Assembly: GCA_910588235.1 (NCBI GenBank)
Contig: CAJUOQ010000022.1
Coordinates: 1 to 39,563 of the forward strand
Direction of reading: 5' to 3'
DNA length: 39,563 nt
Origin: an uncultured Atopostipes sp.
GTDB taxonomy: Bacteria; Bacillota; Bacilli; Lactobacillales; Carnobacteriaceae_A
The notes below the pieces were generated by a model. That model did no database searches and was not told the DNA's origin. It was given only the letters and a program-made list of their open reading frames with translations. Below are positions 25,517-34,953 of the stretch, piece by piece (position 1 is the stretch's first letter; each line of letters opens with the position of its first letter). The translations under genes were made by a program, and so were the position numbers.

Positions 25517-25545
25517 CATCAATATTATTTTATATTATAAGTTCA

Positions 25546-25776
25546 TTATAGATTTTCTCGATCGATACTTTCTGGATCAATCACTAAGTCACCGGAGGCA
25601 ATCTCTTCTAGGGCTTTCCCTACATTGGAAATAGACTTGTACTCTTCTAATAATTCACGATTAGGTGTTTCATTTGCTTCTTCAAAATCATGTGCACGTT
25701 TAGAAGCTAAAGTAGCAAGTGAATATTTCGAATCAATTTTTTCTAATAAACGGTCTATGGATGGATAAATTAACAC
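25546..25776 (-). CDS. rpoZ: RNA polymerase omega subunit (GTG start)
   Basis: Small subunit that helps assemble RNA polymerase by holding the beta' C-terminus. It has 76 residues; the family core is MLIYPSIDRLLEKIDSKYSL then ATLASKRAHDF and GKALEEIASG. Start GTG immediately follows the gmk stop, with a GAGGAG ribosome site inside the gmk 3' end, so translation is coupled. The gmk-rpoZ pair is conserved across bacteria. Confidence 0.95.
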   Translation of the reverse strand: MLIYPSIDRLLEKIDSKYSLATLASKRAHDFEEANETPNRELLEEYKSISNVGKALEEIASGDLVIDPESIDRENL

Positions 25777-26394
25777 TTATTTCAACTCCTCTATAATTTT
25801 TGAGAAACGTTCAATGTTTCTCTCAACTTTTAAATGCTCGCTTTCAATAATACTACGAATCTTTCGAGCAGCAGCATCGACTGAATCATTTTCGACTACA
25901 TAATCATAATACTTGATTAACTTTAATTCTTCAACAGCTTTCTCCATACGCTGGTTGATAACATCTGGATGATCAGTTCCGCGATTTTCGATGCGATATT
26001 CTAATTCCTCTAAATCTGGTGGTGATAGAAAGATAAAGATTCCTTCAGGCATACGTTTTTTTACTTTCAGTGCACCTTGTACTTCTATTTCTAAAAATAC
26101 ATCCTGGCCTCGATCCATGGTCTCACGCACGTAATCAATGGGGGTCCCATAATAATTCCCAACGTAATTTGCATATTCTAGAAGTTTACCTTCTTTAATA
26201 TAATTTTCGAACTGCTCTTTTGTTCTAAAAAAGTAATCTTCTCCTTCTACTTCTCCCTCACGCTTTTCGCGTGTCGTCATTGAAATAGAAAAGTCAAAAT
26301 CATTATTATAATGTTCGAAAAGGTGTTTTCGTACGGTTCCTTTTCCGACCCCTGACGGACCAGAAAGGACAATTAGTAATCCCTGCTCCTCCAT
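25777..26394 (-). CDS. gmk: Guanylate kinase
   Basis: Phosphorylates GMP to GDP. The P-loop SGPSGVGKGT is at residues 11-20; MTTREKREGEVEGEDYFF, the nucleotide-binding segment EIEVQGALKVKKRMP and the IENRGTDHPDVI region follow. The start is the ATG at 26394 (MEEQGLLIVLSG): AAGGG lies 8 bases upstream, against only 2 for the ATG at 26400, and longer in-frame readings add unrelated residues. The protein has 205 residues, the usual length. First gene of gmk-rpoZ, with a promoter at 26449-26476. Confidence 0.96.
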   Translation of the reverse strand: MEEQGLLIVLSGPSGVGKGTVRKHLFEHYNNDFDFSISMTTREKREGEVEGEDYFFRTKEQFENYIKEGKLLEYANYVGNYYGTPIDYVRETMDRGQDVFLEIEVQGALKVKKRMPEGIFIFLSPPDLEELEYRIENRGTDHPDVINQRMEKAVEELKLIKYYDYVVENDSVDAAARKIRSIIESEHLKVERNIERFSKIIEELK

Positions 26395-26448
26395 TTTCAT
26401 TTCCCTTCTACTACTGATGCATGTGTACTTAAAATCATCTTTCCTATT

Positions 26449-26476
26449 ATGATAACATATTTTCAGCACTTGTGAA
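26449..26476 (-). promoter_or_regulatory. Likely gmk promoter
   Basis: TTCACA (26476-26471) and TATCAT (26454-26449) are 16 bases apart on the minus strand, about 55 bases before the gmk start. The rest of the gap up to the ntp terminator (26477-26611) shows nothing else clear. Confidence 0.45.
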
Positions 26477-26611
26477 GAATTTTAAATAAGAATTCTCTAA
26501 AAGGGAAATTTTTTTGACGAATATGTGAACAGTGCTAGTATTTGGAAGTTATCCTCATTTAATCTTAATGAAGAGAGCGCTTTAAAAGTTTGTGAAACGT
26601 TATACTTTTTT

Positions 26612-26659
26612 GTAAAAAATAAAAACTAGCCAAAATGACTTCGAATCATCGGCTAGTTT
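26612..26659 (-). terminator. Intrinsic terminator of the V-ATPase operon
   Basis: AAACTAGCC (26623-26631) pairs with GGCTAGTTT (26651-26659); inside, ATGA pairs with TCAT. The transcript continues TTATTTTTT. It lies 6 bases after ntpD. Confidence 0.9.
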
Positions 26660-26665
26660 CATTGC

Positions 26666-27298
26666 TTAGTCACCCATGTCTTTCACTTTAATCAGTCGGG
26701 TGATTTCTGCACGTTCATCTTCTTCTAGTTTCATTTCAATAAAATAAATAGTTTCTTCTAATTGTGGAATCGTCATGTACTCTAGTGCATTTACACGACG
26801 ACGCGTTTTTTCGATTTCGTCGGCCATCATTTGACAGCGTTTCTCGACTTCAGCCAACTCTAGCATTCTTGGCATCACATCCAGCATTTGTTCGATGGCT
26901 AAATCTAATTCACCATTGGAGTTGAGGTAACCATATAAAATGTCACTCACATCATCCGGTGTATCTTCATAGTTGAAGTTCATCTGCGGTACGCGTATAT
27001 TCATAATGTTTTCTTGGTCGATATTTAATGACACACTTTGACTAGGTGTCGTCATAACTTCGCTTAAGAAATTATCATGTAAAAGCGCGCTCGCAATGGC
27101 GTAAGATTTCATCCCTGCTTCTATTTTTTCTTCCACTTCATTTCTTAATTCATTATTTTCTCGAATGAGTGAAATGAACTGACGCATTAACTCGTCCTGC
27201 TTATCTTTTAATAATTTATGACCACGAGAAGCTAAGTCTAAGCGTTCTTTCAAACGAGTTAATTCCACACGTGTCGGGTTAACGTTCAGTCTTGCCAT
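26666..27298 (-). CDS. ntpD: V-type ATPase subunit D (central stalk)
   Basis: Central rotor shaft that turns inside the A3B3 head. It has 210 residues, mostly two long helices; the N-terminus MARLNVNPTRVELTRLKERL and the C-terminal RRVNALEYMTIPQLEETI are signature segments of subunit D. It starts 4 bases after ntpB and is the last gene of the operon, as in Enterococcus except that no ntpH or ntpJ follows. Confidence 0.96.
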   Translation of the reverse strand: MARLNVNPTRVELTRLKERLDLASRGHKLLKDKQDELMRQFISLIRENNELRNEVEEKIEAGMKSYAIASALLHDNFLSEVMTTPSQSVSLNIDQENIMNIRVPQMNFNYEDTPDDVSDILYGYLNSNGELDLAIEQMLDVMPRMLELAEVEKRCQMMADEIEKTRRRVNALEYMTIPQLEETIYFIEMKLEEDERAEITRLIKVKDMGD

Positions 27299-27302
27299 GG
27301 TA

Positions 27303-28682
27303 TCATTCTCCTTTAGGTAGATACTTGTCTAGCATTTCATCACGAATACGTGTTAGGTCTTCTCTTGGTAGTAATTTGAGTAAGTCCCAAGCCAAGTCTA
27401 ATGATTCTTCAATCGTTCGATTGGTAAAGTTCCCTTGATCAACATACTCATTCTCGAAGCGGTCTGTAAACGCGACATATTTTTGGTCGGCTTCTGTCAG
27501 AGCGGCTTCTCCTAAAACAACGGACAGCTCTTTCGCTTCTTTACCTTCCGCATAAGCAGCGAAGATTTGGTTCATTGTTGGCGCATGGTCTTCCCGCGTT
27601 TTTCCTTCACCAATTCCGTTATCTTTCAAACGAGATAAAGACGGTAGGACATCAATCGGCGGTTCTAAACCTTGACCATAGAGTTCACGCGATAAAATGA
27701 TTTGTCCTTCGGTAATATACCCCGTTAAGTCAGGAATTGGGTGTGTGATGTCATCTTCCGGCATCGTCAGAATAGGAATCTGCGTAACGGAGCCATCAAT
27801 CCCTTCTAAACGCCCAGCTCGTTCATATAAACCAGCTAAGTCTGTATATAAATACCCTGGATAACCTCCACGACCAGGCACTTCTCGACGAGCAGCGGAT
27901 ACTTCACGTAAAGCATTCGCATAGTTCGTCATATCCGTCATAATGACTAGCACGTGCATATTTTTCTCAAAAGCTAAATATTCCGCAGCGGTTAAAGCCA
28001 TTTTAGGCGTCGCAATTCGTTCAATCGCTGGATCGTCCGCTAAGTTGACAAAGACAACCGAACGGTCAATCGCTCCTGTTTTTCGGAAATCATCTAAGAA
28101 AAACTCTGCTTCGTCAAACGTAATACCGATCGCCGCAAACACAACCGCAAATTCTTGTTCAGAACCCGCGACTTCTGCTTGTCGAGCAATTTGTACAGCA
28201 AGTTCATTATGCGGTAAACCTGAAGCAGAAAACACCGGTAACTTTTGCCCACGAACCAGTGTATTCAAATGGTCAATTGTTGAAATTCCTGTTTGAATAA
28301 ATTCATCTGGATACTCACGGGCAATCGGATTGATCGGCTCGCCATTAATATCTAAAGATTTTTCTGGCAGTAATTCAGGGCCGCCGTCATAAACACGTCC
28401 CATACCGTCAAAAGTACGTCCGACCATATCTTCTGAAACATTTAAGGTCAATGGTCGACCGGTAAAGCGAACTTTCGTATCTCTCAGGCTAATGCCTGAA
28501 GTGCCTTCAAAAATCTGAACGACAGCATTGTTGCCATCGATCTCAAGAACTTGTCCTAAACGGTGTTCGCCGTTTTGAAGTTCAATCTCAACCAGCTCGT
28601 CATACTTTACGCCTTCAACACCGGTAACCGTCATCAATGGATCGACGACTGATGTCACCGAACGATATTCTTTTAATACCAT
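27303..28682 (-). CDS. ntpB: V-type ATPase subunit B (non-catalytic)
   Basis: Non-catalytic head subunit that alternates with A. The protein is 459 residues. The P-loop position is replaced by FSASGLPHNELAVQIARQA, as is typical for subunit B; the C-terminal region contains TDMTNYANALREVSAARREV and PSLSRLKDNGIGEGKTR. Its ATG overlaps the ntpA stop by one base (TAATG), indicating coupled translation at a fixed A:B ratio. Confidence 0.97.
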   Translation of the reverse strand: MVLKEYRSVTSVVDPLMTVTGVEGVKYDELVEIELQNGEHRLGQVLEIDGNNAVVQIFEGTSGISLRDTKVRFTGRPLTLNVSEDMVGRTFDGMGRVYDGGPELLPEKSLDINGEPINPIAREYPDEFIQTGISTIDHLNTLVRGQKLPVFSASGLPHNELAVQIARQAEVAGSEQEFAVVFAAIGITFDEAEFFLDDFRKTGAIDRSVVFVNLADDPAIERIATPKMALTAAEYLAFEKNMHVLVIMTDMTNYANALREVSAARREVPGRGGYPGYLYTDLAGLYERAGRLEGIDGSVTQIPILTMPEDDITHPIPDLTGYITEGQIILSRELYGQGLEPPIDVLPSLSRLKDNGIGEGKTREDHAPTMNQIFAAYAEGKEAKELSVVLGEAALTEADQKYVAFTDRFENEYVDQGNFTNRTIEESLDLAWDLLKLLPREDLTRIRDEMLDKYLPKGE

Positions 28683-30457
28683 TAATTTACACCACCTTTT
28701 TGCAATACTTCACGCATATCTGTTTCAATTTGTGCTCTTAATTCGCGAATTTCTTCTAAGTCTTCTTCTGGAATAAATTTCATTCGACTAATCCGTTCAC
28801 GAACTTCTTGCGTGCCTTCCATAATTTCATCGAAGTAAGAACCTAGTTCTAAAGCACGGTTCGCTTCATCGTCAAATTTTAAGATCGCAAGGAGCATTTC
28901 ATTTTGTTTATCAAAGGATGTATACGTGTCATCATCATCAAACGCATTTTGTTGTAAAAAGTCTACTCGAAGCATACGAGCGACTGCTAATTTAATCCGG
29001 TCTTCATCCGATAGAGATTCAACCCCTACTAACTGAACGATCTCTTCCAATTCTGCTTCATCTTGTAGTAAGAGTTTTGCACGATTTACTAAACCATCCC
29101 AATCTAATCCTAAACGTTCGCCAATTGTTTTGTTGACGGACTCAGAGTATTGGGAGTAAGAGTTTAACCAGTTAATCGCTGGGAAGTGACGTCTTTGTGA
29201 GAGTGAGCTATCTAAGCCCCAGAAAACTTTAGCGACACGTAACGTGTTTTGCGTAACAGGTTCTGAAGTATCGCCTCCCGGAGGGGAGACAGCACCAATT
29301 GCTGTAATACTTCCTTCACGTTCATCTGCACCTAAAGTGATTACACGGCCTGCACGTTCATAATATTCAGCTAAACGACTTCCTAAATAAGCAGGGTATC
29401 CTTCATCTCCTGGCATTTCTTCTAGACGTCCAGAGATTTCACGAAGAGCCTCTGCCCATCTGGAGGTAGAGTCGGCCATAACAGCGACAGAATAACCCAT
29501 ATCGCGGAAATATTCTGCAATTGCAATTCCCGTATAAACTGAAGCTTCACGAGCAGCAACAGGCATATTGGATGTATTCGCGATCAGAATCGTACGCTCC
29601 ATAATTGAACTGCCGGTTTCTGGATCGATTAAGGTAGGAAATTCATTAATAACTTCCGTCATTTCATTTCCACGCTCACCGCATCCCACATAAACAACAA
29701 TGTCTACGTCTGCCCATTTAGCAATTTGTTGTTGAACAACTGTTTTTCCAGCACCAAATGGCCCAGGGATTGCTGCAGTCCCCCCTTTAGCAACTGGAAA
29801 CAGGGAGTCAATCACTCGCTGCCCGGTTACTAAGGGATCTACTGGATTAATTTTTTGACTGTAAGGACGGCCTTGACGTACAGGCCATTTTTGCATCATC
29901 GTAAATTCTTGTTCACCATTTTCAGTTTCAAGGACATATAAAGTATCTTCTAATCGAAACGTTCCTGATTCGATCGCCTTTACTGTCCCACTGACACCGA
30001 TAGGCACCATAATACGATGTTCGATGATTGATGTTTCTGGTACAACACCTACAATATCACCAGCAGAAACTTCATCGCCTACTTCTACTTTTTTAGTAAA
30101 TTCCCATTCTGTTTCACGGTCTAAAGGATTCACTTCTACTCCACGGCCTAAATAATGGCTACTTGTTTTCTCAACAAAAGTATCCAGTGGCCGCTGAATC
30201 CCATCAAACATTTGGGCCATAATTCCCGGGCCTAACTCAACCGATAGGGGTTCACCCGTTACTTCTACACGGTCACCTGGTCCAATCATAGATGTCTCTT
30301 CATAAACTTGAATTGAAGCAACATCTTCTCTCATTTCAATTACTTCACCGAGTAGGCCAAATTCACCTACACGACAAATGTCTTGTATGTTTGCATCCTC
30401 CATGCCACCCGCTGTGACAAGAGGACCAGACACACTAATTATTGTTCCACTTTTCAA
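28682..30457 (-). CDS. ntpA: V-type ATPase catalytic subunit A (TTG start)
   Basis: Catalytic ATPase subunit of the head. Walker A GPFGAGKT is at 232-239, the catalytic Glu in GCGERGNEM is residue 261, and the bulge (non-homologous) region typical of A lies near 110-190. The protein is 591 residues, matching Enterococcus NtpA in size. The start codon is TTG, 8 bases after AGGAGG. No inteins or breaks. Confidence 0.97.
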   Translation of the reverse strand: MKSGTIISVSGPLVTAGGMEDANIQDICRVGEFGLLGEVIEMREDVASIQVYEETSMIGPGDRVEVTGEPLSVELGPGIMAQMFDGIQRPLDTFVEKTSSHYLGRGVEVNPLDRETEWEFTKKVEVGDEVSAGDIVGVVPETSIIEHRIMVPIGVSGTVKAIESGTFRLEDTLYVLETENGEQEFTMMQKWPVRQGRPYSQKINPVDPLVTGQRVIDSLFPVAKGGTAAIPGPFGAGKTVVQQQIAKWADVDIVVYVGCGERGNEMTEVINEFPTLIDPETGSSIMERTILIANTSNMPVAAREASVYTGIAIAEYFRDMGYSVAVMADSTSRWAEALREISGRLEEMPGDEGYPAYLGSRLAEYYERAGRVITLGADEREGSITAIGAVSPPGGDTSEPVTQNTLRVAKVFWGLDSSLSQRRHFPAINWLNSYSQYSESVNKTIGERLGLDWDGLVNRAKLLLQDEAELEEIVQLVGVESLSDEDRIKLAVARMLRVDFLQQNAFDDDDTYTSFDKQNEMLLAILKFDDEANRALELGSYFDEIMEGTQEVRERISRMKFIPEEDLEEIRELRAQIETDMREVLQKGGVN

Positions 30458-30469
30458 ATTCTCAACCTC

Positions 30470-30781
30470 CTATAAAATATCCTGACCAACTGCTTTCTTA
30501 ACATTCTCTTGCACGCGTCTTTTACCGATACCACGTGAGCCTGTCTGATCAGGGATTAAAATAATGGCAGGGAGCATTTTATCATCATATTTCTGGATGG
30601 TTTCCGAAATATTTTCGGCCACCCGTTCGGTCACATAAATAACTCCATACTCATTTTCAGCTAATTCGTCTATTTTAGCGCTCGCTTCTTGGTCATTTTC
30701 TGTAAAGAAAACATCGAAACCAAGCATTTTATAGATAAGAACGGAATTTCCATTACCGATTACACCAATTTTATGTGACAT
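30470..30781 (-). CDS. ntpG: V-type ATPase subunit F (NtpG)
   Basis: Small central-stalk subunit that binds D. The 103-residue protein has the subunit F fold, with KIGVIGNGNSVLIYKMLGFD at the start, YGVIYVTERVAENI in the middle and PAIILIPDQTGSRGIG near the end. It overlaps the end of ntpC by 11 bases and ends 12 bases before ntpA. Named NtpG after Enterococcus hirae; subunit F in general nomenclature. Confidence 0.92.
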   Translation of the reverse strand: MSHKIGVIGNGNSVLIYKMLGFDVFFTENDQEASAKIDELAENEYGVIYVTERVAENISETIQKYDDKMLPAIILIPDQTGSRGIGKRRVQENVKKAVGQDIL

Positions 30782-31778
30782 AATTTAAACGCATCCTTCC
30801 TTGTATCTCATCTACTTCCATATCCACACCGATCGCATATAAAATAATCCGTAAGTTTTTTACTTCAATCTCTTTCGCATGAATATACGCAAGAATCGGG
30901 AGTGGTCCATCTGCTGTTCGCTTTCCTTCATGCATCGCCAACATGATTTCATCATCCACGATGGCTTCTAAGCGTAAAGTTGACAGATCTTCTTGATCTT
31001 CATCGCTCGCTTCGGCAACGATATGATCCAAATCTGTTGTTTGATAGTATTGAATCACCTCGGCAAAGCTTTCTCGTCCTAAATCGATGATCTCATTTTT
31101 AGGAATAGAACCTGAACTCGAAAGGACGGTATTTAGAAAGTTTCTCGTTCGATTTTGCTTCATCCCGCGAACTAACGTAATGAGATTGCGATAATCAATC
31201 ACTTTCTCCGTATACGCCACTAAATCTTCGTCCTCTATTTCTTCAGCGAGTAATCTTAAATGTGTTAAATAACGACGATCCATAATCACATCGACCGAAT
31301 ATAAATTTTGATATTCTTCATATTCTACTTTAACTTCATTAATACTCTCTAAATAAGGTTCAGGTAATCTTGTGCTCTCGCCTGAACTCACCGCGTAATC
31401 AAGCGTTGAAAATTTAAAAGGCGTAATTGGAATCGATAGATCTTCTAATGATTCACCGGTTATTTGTTCCTTTAACAGTAACTTCAAATTATGATACGTA
31501 TAGCGTAAAGAGATATACTCATTTAATTTGGGGCTAGGAGAAATTTCAAAAACCTGCTCGTAAGTTGCTTTTAAAGCTTCGGTCAGCATGCTTTCAAAAC
31601 TTTCATCCCCCATCTCTCCAATATATTTGGCATAATCTGTCTCATTTAAGATCTCTAAAGTTTCCTCGAGATTTTCAGCTGCTAAAATACGATCAAAATA
31701 TTCTGGTGTAAGGAGGTTTTTTTCATAAACACGAACAAGTACGTTACTTGATCCATATTGTCGTTTATTTTTCGTCAT
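30771..31778 (-). CDS. ntpC: V-type ATPase subunit C (d-type, NtpC)
   Basis: Funnel-shaped socket that connects the central stalk to the membrane ring. 335 residues, mostly helical, with family segments such as VRVYEKNLLTPEYFDRILAA near the start, DYRNLITLVRGMK and the C-terminal EIEVKNLRIILYAI. It lies between ntpE and ntpG as in Enterococcus hirae. Confidence 0.94.
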   Translation of the reverse strand: MTKNKRQYGSSNVLVRVYEKNLLTPEYFDRILAAENLEETLEILNETDYAKYIGEMGDESFESMLTEALKATYEQVFEISPSPKLNEYISLRYTYHNLKLLLKEQITGESLEDLSIPITPFKFSTLDYAVSSGESTRLPEPYLESINEVKVEYEEYQNLYSVDVIMDRRYLTHLRLLAEEIEDEDLVAYTEKVIDYRNLITLVRGMKQNRTRNFLNTVLSSSGSIPKNEIIDLGRESFAEVIQYYQTTDLDHIVAEASDEDQEDLSTLRLEAIVDDEIMLAMHEGKRTADGPLPILAYIHAKEIEVKNLRIILYAIGVDMEVDEIQGRMRLNYVT

Positions 31779-31796
31779 CTTTTTCCTCCTTTTCTA

Positions 31797-32381
31797 TTAA
31801 TCTTCAAACAGTTCTGTTGTAATATAAGGTAACAAGTCCTGTCGATTTTCCGCAATCAAATCATCAAAGAAATAGTTATAATCAACGTTTCCTTGTTGAA
31901 TAAGCAGACCCGCTTTATTTTTTACGGTTTCTTCTTGCACTACCACATGATGGTTCCAAGGTAAATGGTCATTTAACCATTTGTCATCCATTAAATCTTT
32001 CGAATGTTCCCCCACAAAAAGTTCAGCTCTTTGCGTAACATCTATGTTTTCTAACGCACTAGCCACTAATTTCATGAAATCTTCCGTAGAAATTTCATTT
32101 AACTTTTTTGTTGCGTCCCGTAATACTTTTTGAATCACTTTTTGTTTTTCTCGTAATACTGCATTGCGATAAGTGACATCTTGGGTATTTTCTTTCATTT
32201 GAAATTCATATTTTAAATCATTCGTGATTTTTTCTTTTTCTTCAACTAACTTTTCAGCTGCTGCTGTTTTAGCTTGTCTTACTTCAAGCTCAGCTTTTCT
32301 TTCTGCTTCCGTTAATTGATTTCGAATTGAATTTTTCTCTCTTTCTGAGATCCGTTCAATCATTAATTTTAAATCAGCCAC
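31797..32381 (-). CDS. ntpE: V-type ATPase subunit E (peripheral stalk, GTG start)
   Basis: Peripheral stalk subunit that pairs with NtpF and holds the head in place. 194 residues: a long charged N-terminal helix (about 1-100) rich in Lys and Glu, then a globular C-terminal head domain ending ITTELFED. Start GTG with AAAGGAGG upstream. Lies 42 bases after ntpK. Confidence 0.9.
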   Translation of the reverse strand: MADLKLMIERISEREKNSIRNQLTEAERKAELEVRQAKTAAAEKLVEEKEKITNDLKYEFQMKENTQDVTYRNAVLREKQKVIQKVLRDATKKLNEISTEDFMKLVASALENIDVTQRAELFVGEHSKDLMDDKWLNDHLPWNHHVVVQEETVKNKAGLLIQQGNVDYNYFFDDLIAENRQDLLPYITTELFED

Positions 32382-32423
32382 TTTATTCCTCCTTTATACT
32401 TAAAATGGTGTTGGTTTTTCGAA

Positions 32424-32900
32424 TTACTTGAATAGAATAAGTAGTAATGAACCAACAAACGCTAGAACTGCGAACATCTCAACCATGATTCCGTAAATTA
32501 AACCTTGAGTAACACTATCTGGTTGTTTGGCTAAGATTTGGAAAGAAGCAACTGCTACTCGACCTTGTCCACGAGCAGAAGGATAACCTGCGATCGTAAT
32601 TGGCAATGCGGCCATGACATAGTATAAACCGTCAGAAACACCCATACCTGTTTCAATTTCTAAAATAATCAATAAGCCAATAACGAAACCATACAAACCT
32701 TGTGAAGCTGGTAGTGTCTGTAAGATTAGTGATTGACCAAATTTATCTGGTTCTTCTGTAGACAACGCAGCTGCTGCTACCCCTGCATCCGCTGAACCAA
32801 TTGCCGAGCCAATGCCTGGCACCATTAAAGCAAGTGCTGCACCTAAAGCAGCCCAAACCATTCCACTTTGTTCACCAAAAATATATGCAAAATTTTCCAT
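32424..32900 (-). CDS. ntpK: V-type ATPase subunit K, membrane rotor ring, with Na+-site residues
   Basis: Forms the rotating ion-binding ring. Four membrane helices in 158 residues (duplicated hairpin, as in Enterococcus). By alignment with recalled E. hirae NtpK, the Na+ ligands L61, T64, Q65, Q110 and E139 correspond here to L63, S66, Q67, Q112 and E141 (segments LPASQGLYG, GQGRVAVA and MVEMFA). Only one of the five is changed, Thr to Ser, which keeps the hydroxyl group. The pump is therefore probably Na+-specific. That is inference from residues, not measured. Confidence 0.95.
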   Translation of the reverse strand: MENFAYIFGEQSGMVWAALGAALALMVPGIGSAIGSADAGVAAAALSTEEPDKFGQSLILQTLPASQGLYGFVIGLLIILEIETGMGVSDGLYYVMAALPITIAGYPSARGQGRVAVASFQILAKQPDSVTQGLIYGIMVEMFAVLAFVGSLLLILFK

Positions 32901-32931
32901 TATTAATAATCCTCCTATTAATTGTATCTAT

Positions 32932-34953
32932 TCATTGTGTTGTATTATTTTTTATTAAAATGTGTTTTTGTAACATAGGAATCGGCATAAATTCATGTCC
33001 GCCCCCTTCATAGAATTTACCAAAGAATTCTACATAGTTTAAACGGAGCGTATGAACATAGCCACTAATCATTCCAATAAACATGTTAAATAAATGTAAA
33101 CCTATAAAAATTAAGATACCTACTGTAAACTTCGCCACGGGGGGAAGTAATCCAATAATTAAATTGAATGCCATTGCGATATTTGCACTGGCAACGCCTA
33201 AAGCTGTTAAACGCGTGTAACTGATGACATCTCCGATATAACCTGTCACATCAAAAATACCAAAGACACCCTGGACGACTCCTTCGATTTTATTTTCATT
33301 GGTGAAGATATTGATAAAGATTGAGGCTACTAAACTTAAAATAATGACAGCTAACGCCACAATATTTACAATACTTGGTCCACCAAAAAAGGCATTGGCT
33401 GCTAAACTTACACCTGAAAGTAAAATAAGTATCCAAGAGTATCCACTAACAAAACTTTCCGCATAATCTTTTTTTCGATTATTTATAACCGTATTTAAGA
33501 ACAAGCCTAACAATAAGTGAACAATACCTATTCCGATGGATATAATCATGACCTCTAACAACTGGTCACTTAAGGACATCACTTTGAAAGGAAGTTCAAA
33601 ACCAAAGAAGGTACCAAAAAATAATCCGGCTACTGTTGTTCCGATCATTAATTGTGAAAAGAACTCCACATTCTTCTTCAGCCCAGCGGATAAGTTTAAG
33701 AATTTTGAGGCGAGTAAGGTTGCAATCACGCCGATTAAACCATAGCCCGCATCGGCCGTCATCATTCCAAAGAATAAAATAGAAAAGGATTGTACGAATT
33801 TTGTCGGATCGATCTCATTATACTTCGGTGTACTATACATCGAAACAACACTCTCAAAAGCACCGGTTACTTCATTGTTCTCATATTTCGTCGGTACTTC
33901 ATCTTCTTCGCTTTCTTTGACATCATCAAGTAAGACAAAAATGTTTTCTTGACCAATGTTATTTTCAATGTTTTGAATTTGTTCATCGATCATACTTTCT
34001 TCAATCCAACCACTTAAAATAAATAAGTGTTCACTTGCGAAAACTTCTTCGACAACTCGTGTACGTTCACGAACGTTAAAAATATACTCTTCAGCCATTT
34101 TTAATTTTGTCAATAATCGGGTGTATTCTTCAGGCTGTTCGTCGATTTGCTTCATTTTTTGAGTGATTTCTTTTAAATCTTTTTTATTTCTTTTTAATTC
34201 TTCGGCGGGTAATTGATCGTAAGTATAATTTAAACGTTCAAAACGATGTCGGATTAAAGTCTTTTCCACATCAGAAGCTTCTTTTAAAGAAACCAGCACT
34301 AAATAAGCTGTTTGTTCTTCAGAATAACTGATCTCTTCTAGATAGACTTCATTAAAAGCATTTAATGCTTCTCGTAGCTCATCATTCCGTTCAGAATGAA
34401 TGGCACCTACAATAACTTTTGTTAATTGGAAATGTTCTGTTTCTTTGGGGTTAAAATCGAGGGAGCGCCACCGATTTAAAAAGGCGCGTTCTTCTTCTAA
34501 GGATTCTTTGTGTTCTCTTAGTTCATTCACTCGATTTCTGAAAGCTTCCGCTTCATCGAGCAAAGAAGAAACATCTTTATCTTTCATATAATCTTCAAGT
34601 TGATAAAGAGAATAGGTTTCTTTTTCTTGTGTGAATTGAGTAAAGAAACTCGGACTCGGCAAAATTTCTTCCAAAAATTCGATATCTTCATCCAACCGTT
34701 CAAGTGTGTTCGTTAGACGACTGATCTCGTTTTCTTTAGATATCAACTCGAAAACTTCCTCGTCTGAAGATGCCTCCCCGTTTTCAACTTTCTCATCTAG
34801 AGTTTCGTAATATTCATTCACTAATTTTCTCTGGATGTCTGAAGTCGTGGGGATAATTTCTACAGCTTGATCGCTTTGTAGGGATAGTATTACTGCTTCC
34901 AAATATTCTTTTTCAGCAAGTAACGTCAATTTTTTCATTTCACTAATTGCCAT
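32932..34953 (-). CDS. ntpI: V-type ATPase subunit I (membrane stator, a-type)
   Basis: Stator half-channel for ions. The N-terminal cytoplasmic half (about 1-370) is charged and coiled-coil rich; the C-terminal half has about seven to eight membrane helices, beginning with SILFFGMMTADAGYGLIGV and including GYIGDVISYTRLTALG, the conserved Arg-containing helix, and SGYVHTLRLNYVEFFGKF-type ending. 673 residues, close to Enterococcus NtpI. It overlaps the end of ntpF by 11 bases. Confidence 0.96.
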   Translation of the reverse strand: MAISEMKKLTLLAEKEYLEAVILSLQSDQAVEIIPTTSDIQRKLVNEYYETLDEKVENGEASSDEEVFELISKENEISRLTNTLERLDEDIEFLEEILPSPSFFTQFTQEKETYSLYQLEDYMKDKDVSSLLDEAEAFRNRVNELREHKESLEEERAFLNRWRSLDFNPKETEHFQLTKVIVGAIHSERNDELREALNAFNEVYLEEISYSEEQTAYLVLVSLKEASDVEKTLIRHRFERLNYTYDQLPAEELKRNKKDLKEITQKMKQIDEQPEEYTRLLTKLKMAEEYIFNVRERTRVVEEVFASEHLFILSGWIEESMIDEQIQNIENNIGQENIFVLLDDVKESEEDEVPTKYENNEVTGAFESVVSMYSTPKYNEIDPTKFVQSFSILFFGMMTADAGYGLIGVIATLLASKFLNLSAGLKKNVEFFSQLMIGTTVAGLFFGTFFGFELPFKVMSLSDQLLEVMIISIGIGIVHLLLGLFLNTVINNRKKDYAESFVSGYSWILILLSGVSLAANAFFGGPSIVNIVALAVIILSLVASIFINIFTNENKIEGVVQGVFGIFDVTGYIGDVISYTRLTALGVASANIAMAFNLIIGLLPPVAKFTVGILIFIGLHLFNMFIGMISGYVHTLRLNYVEFFGKFYEGGGHEFMPIPMLQKHILIKNNTTQ

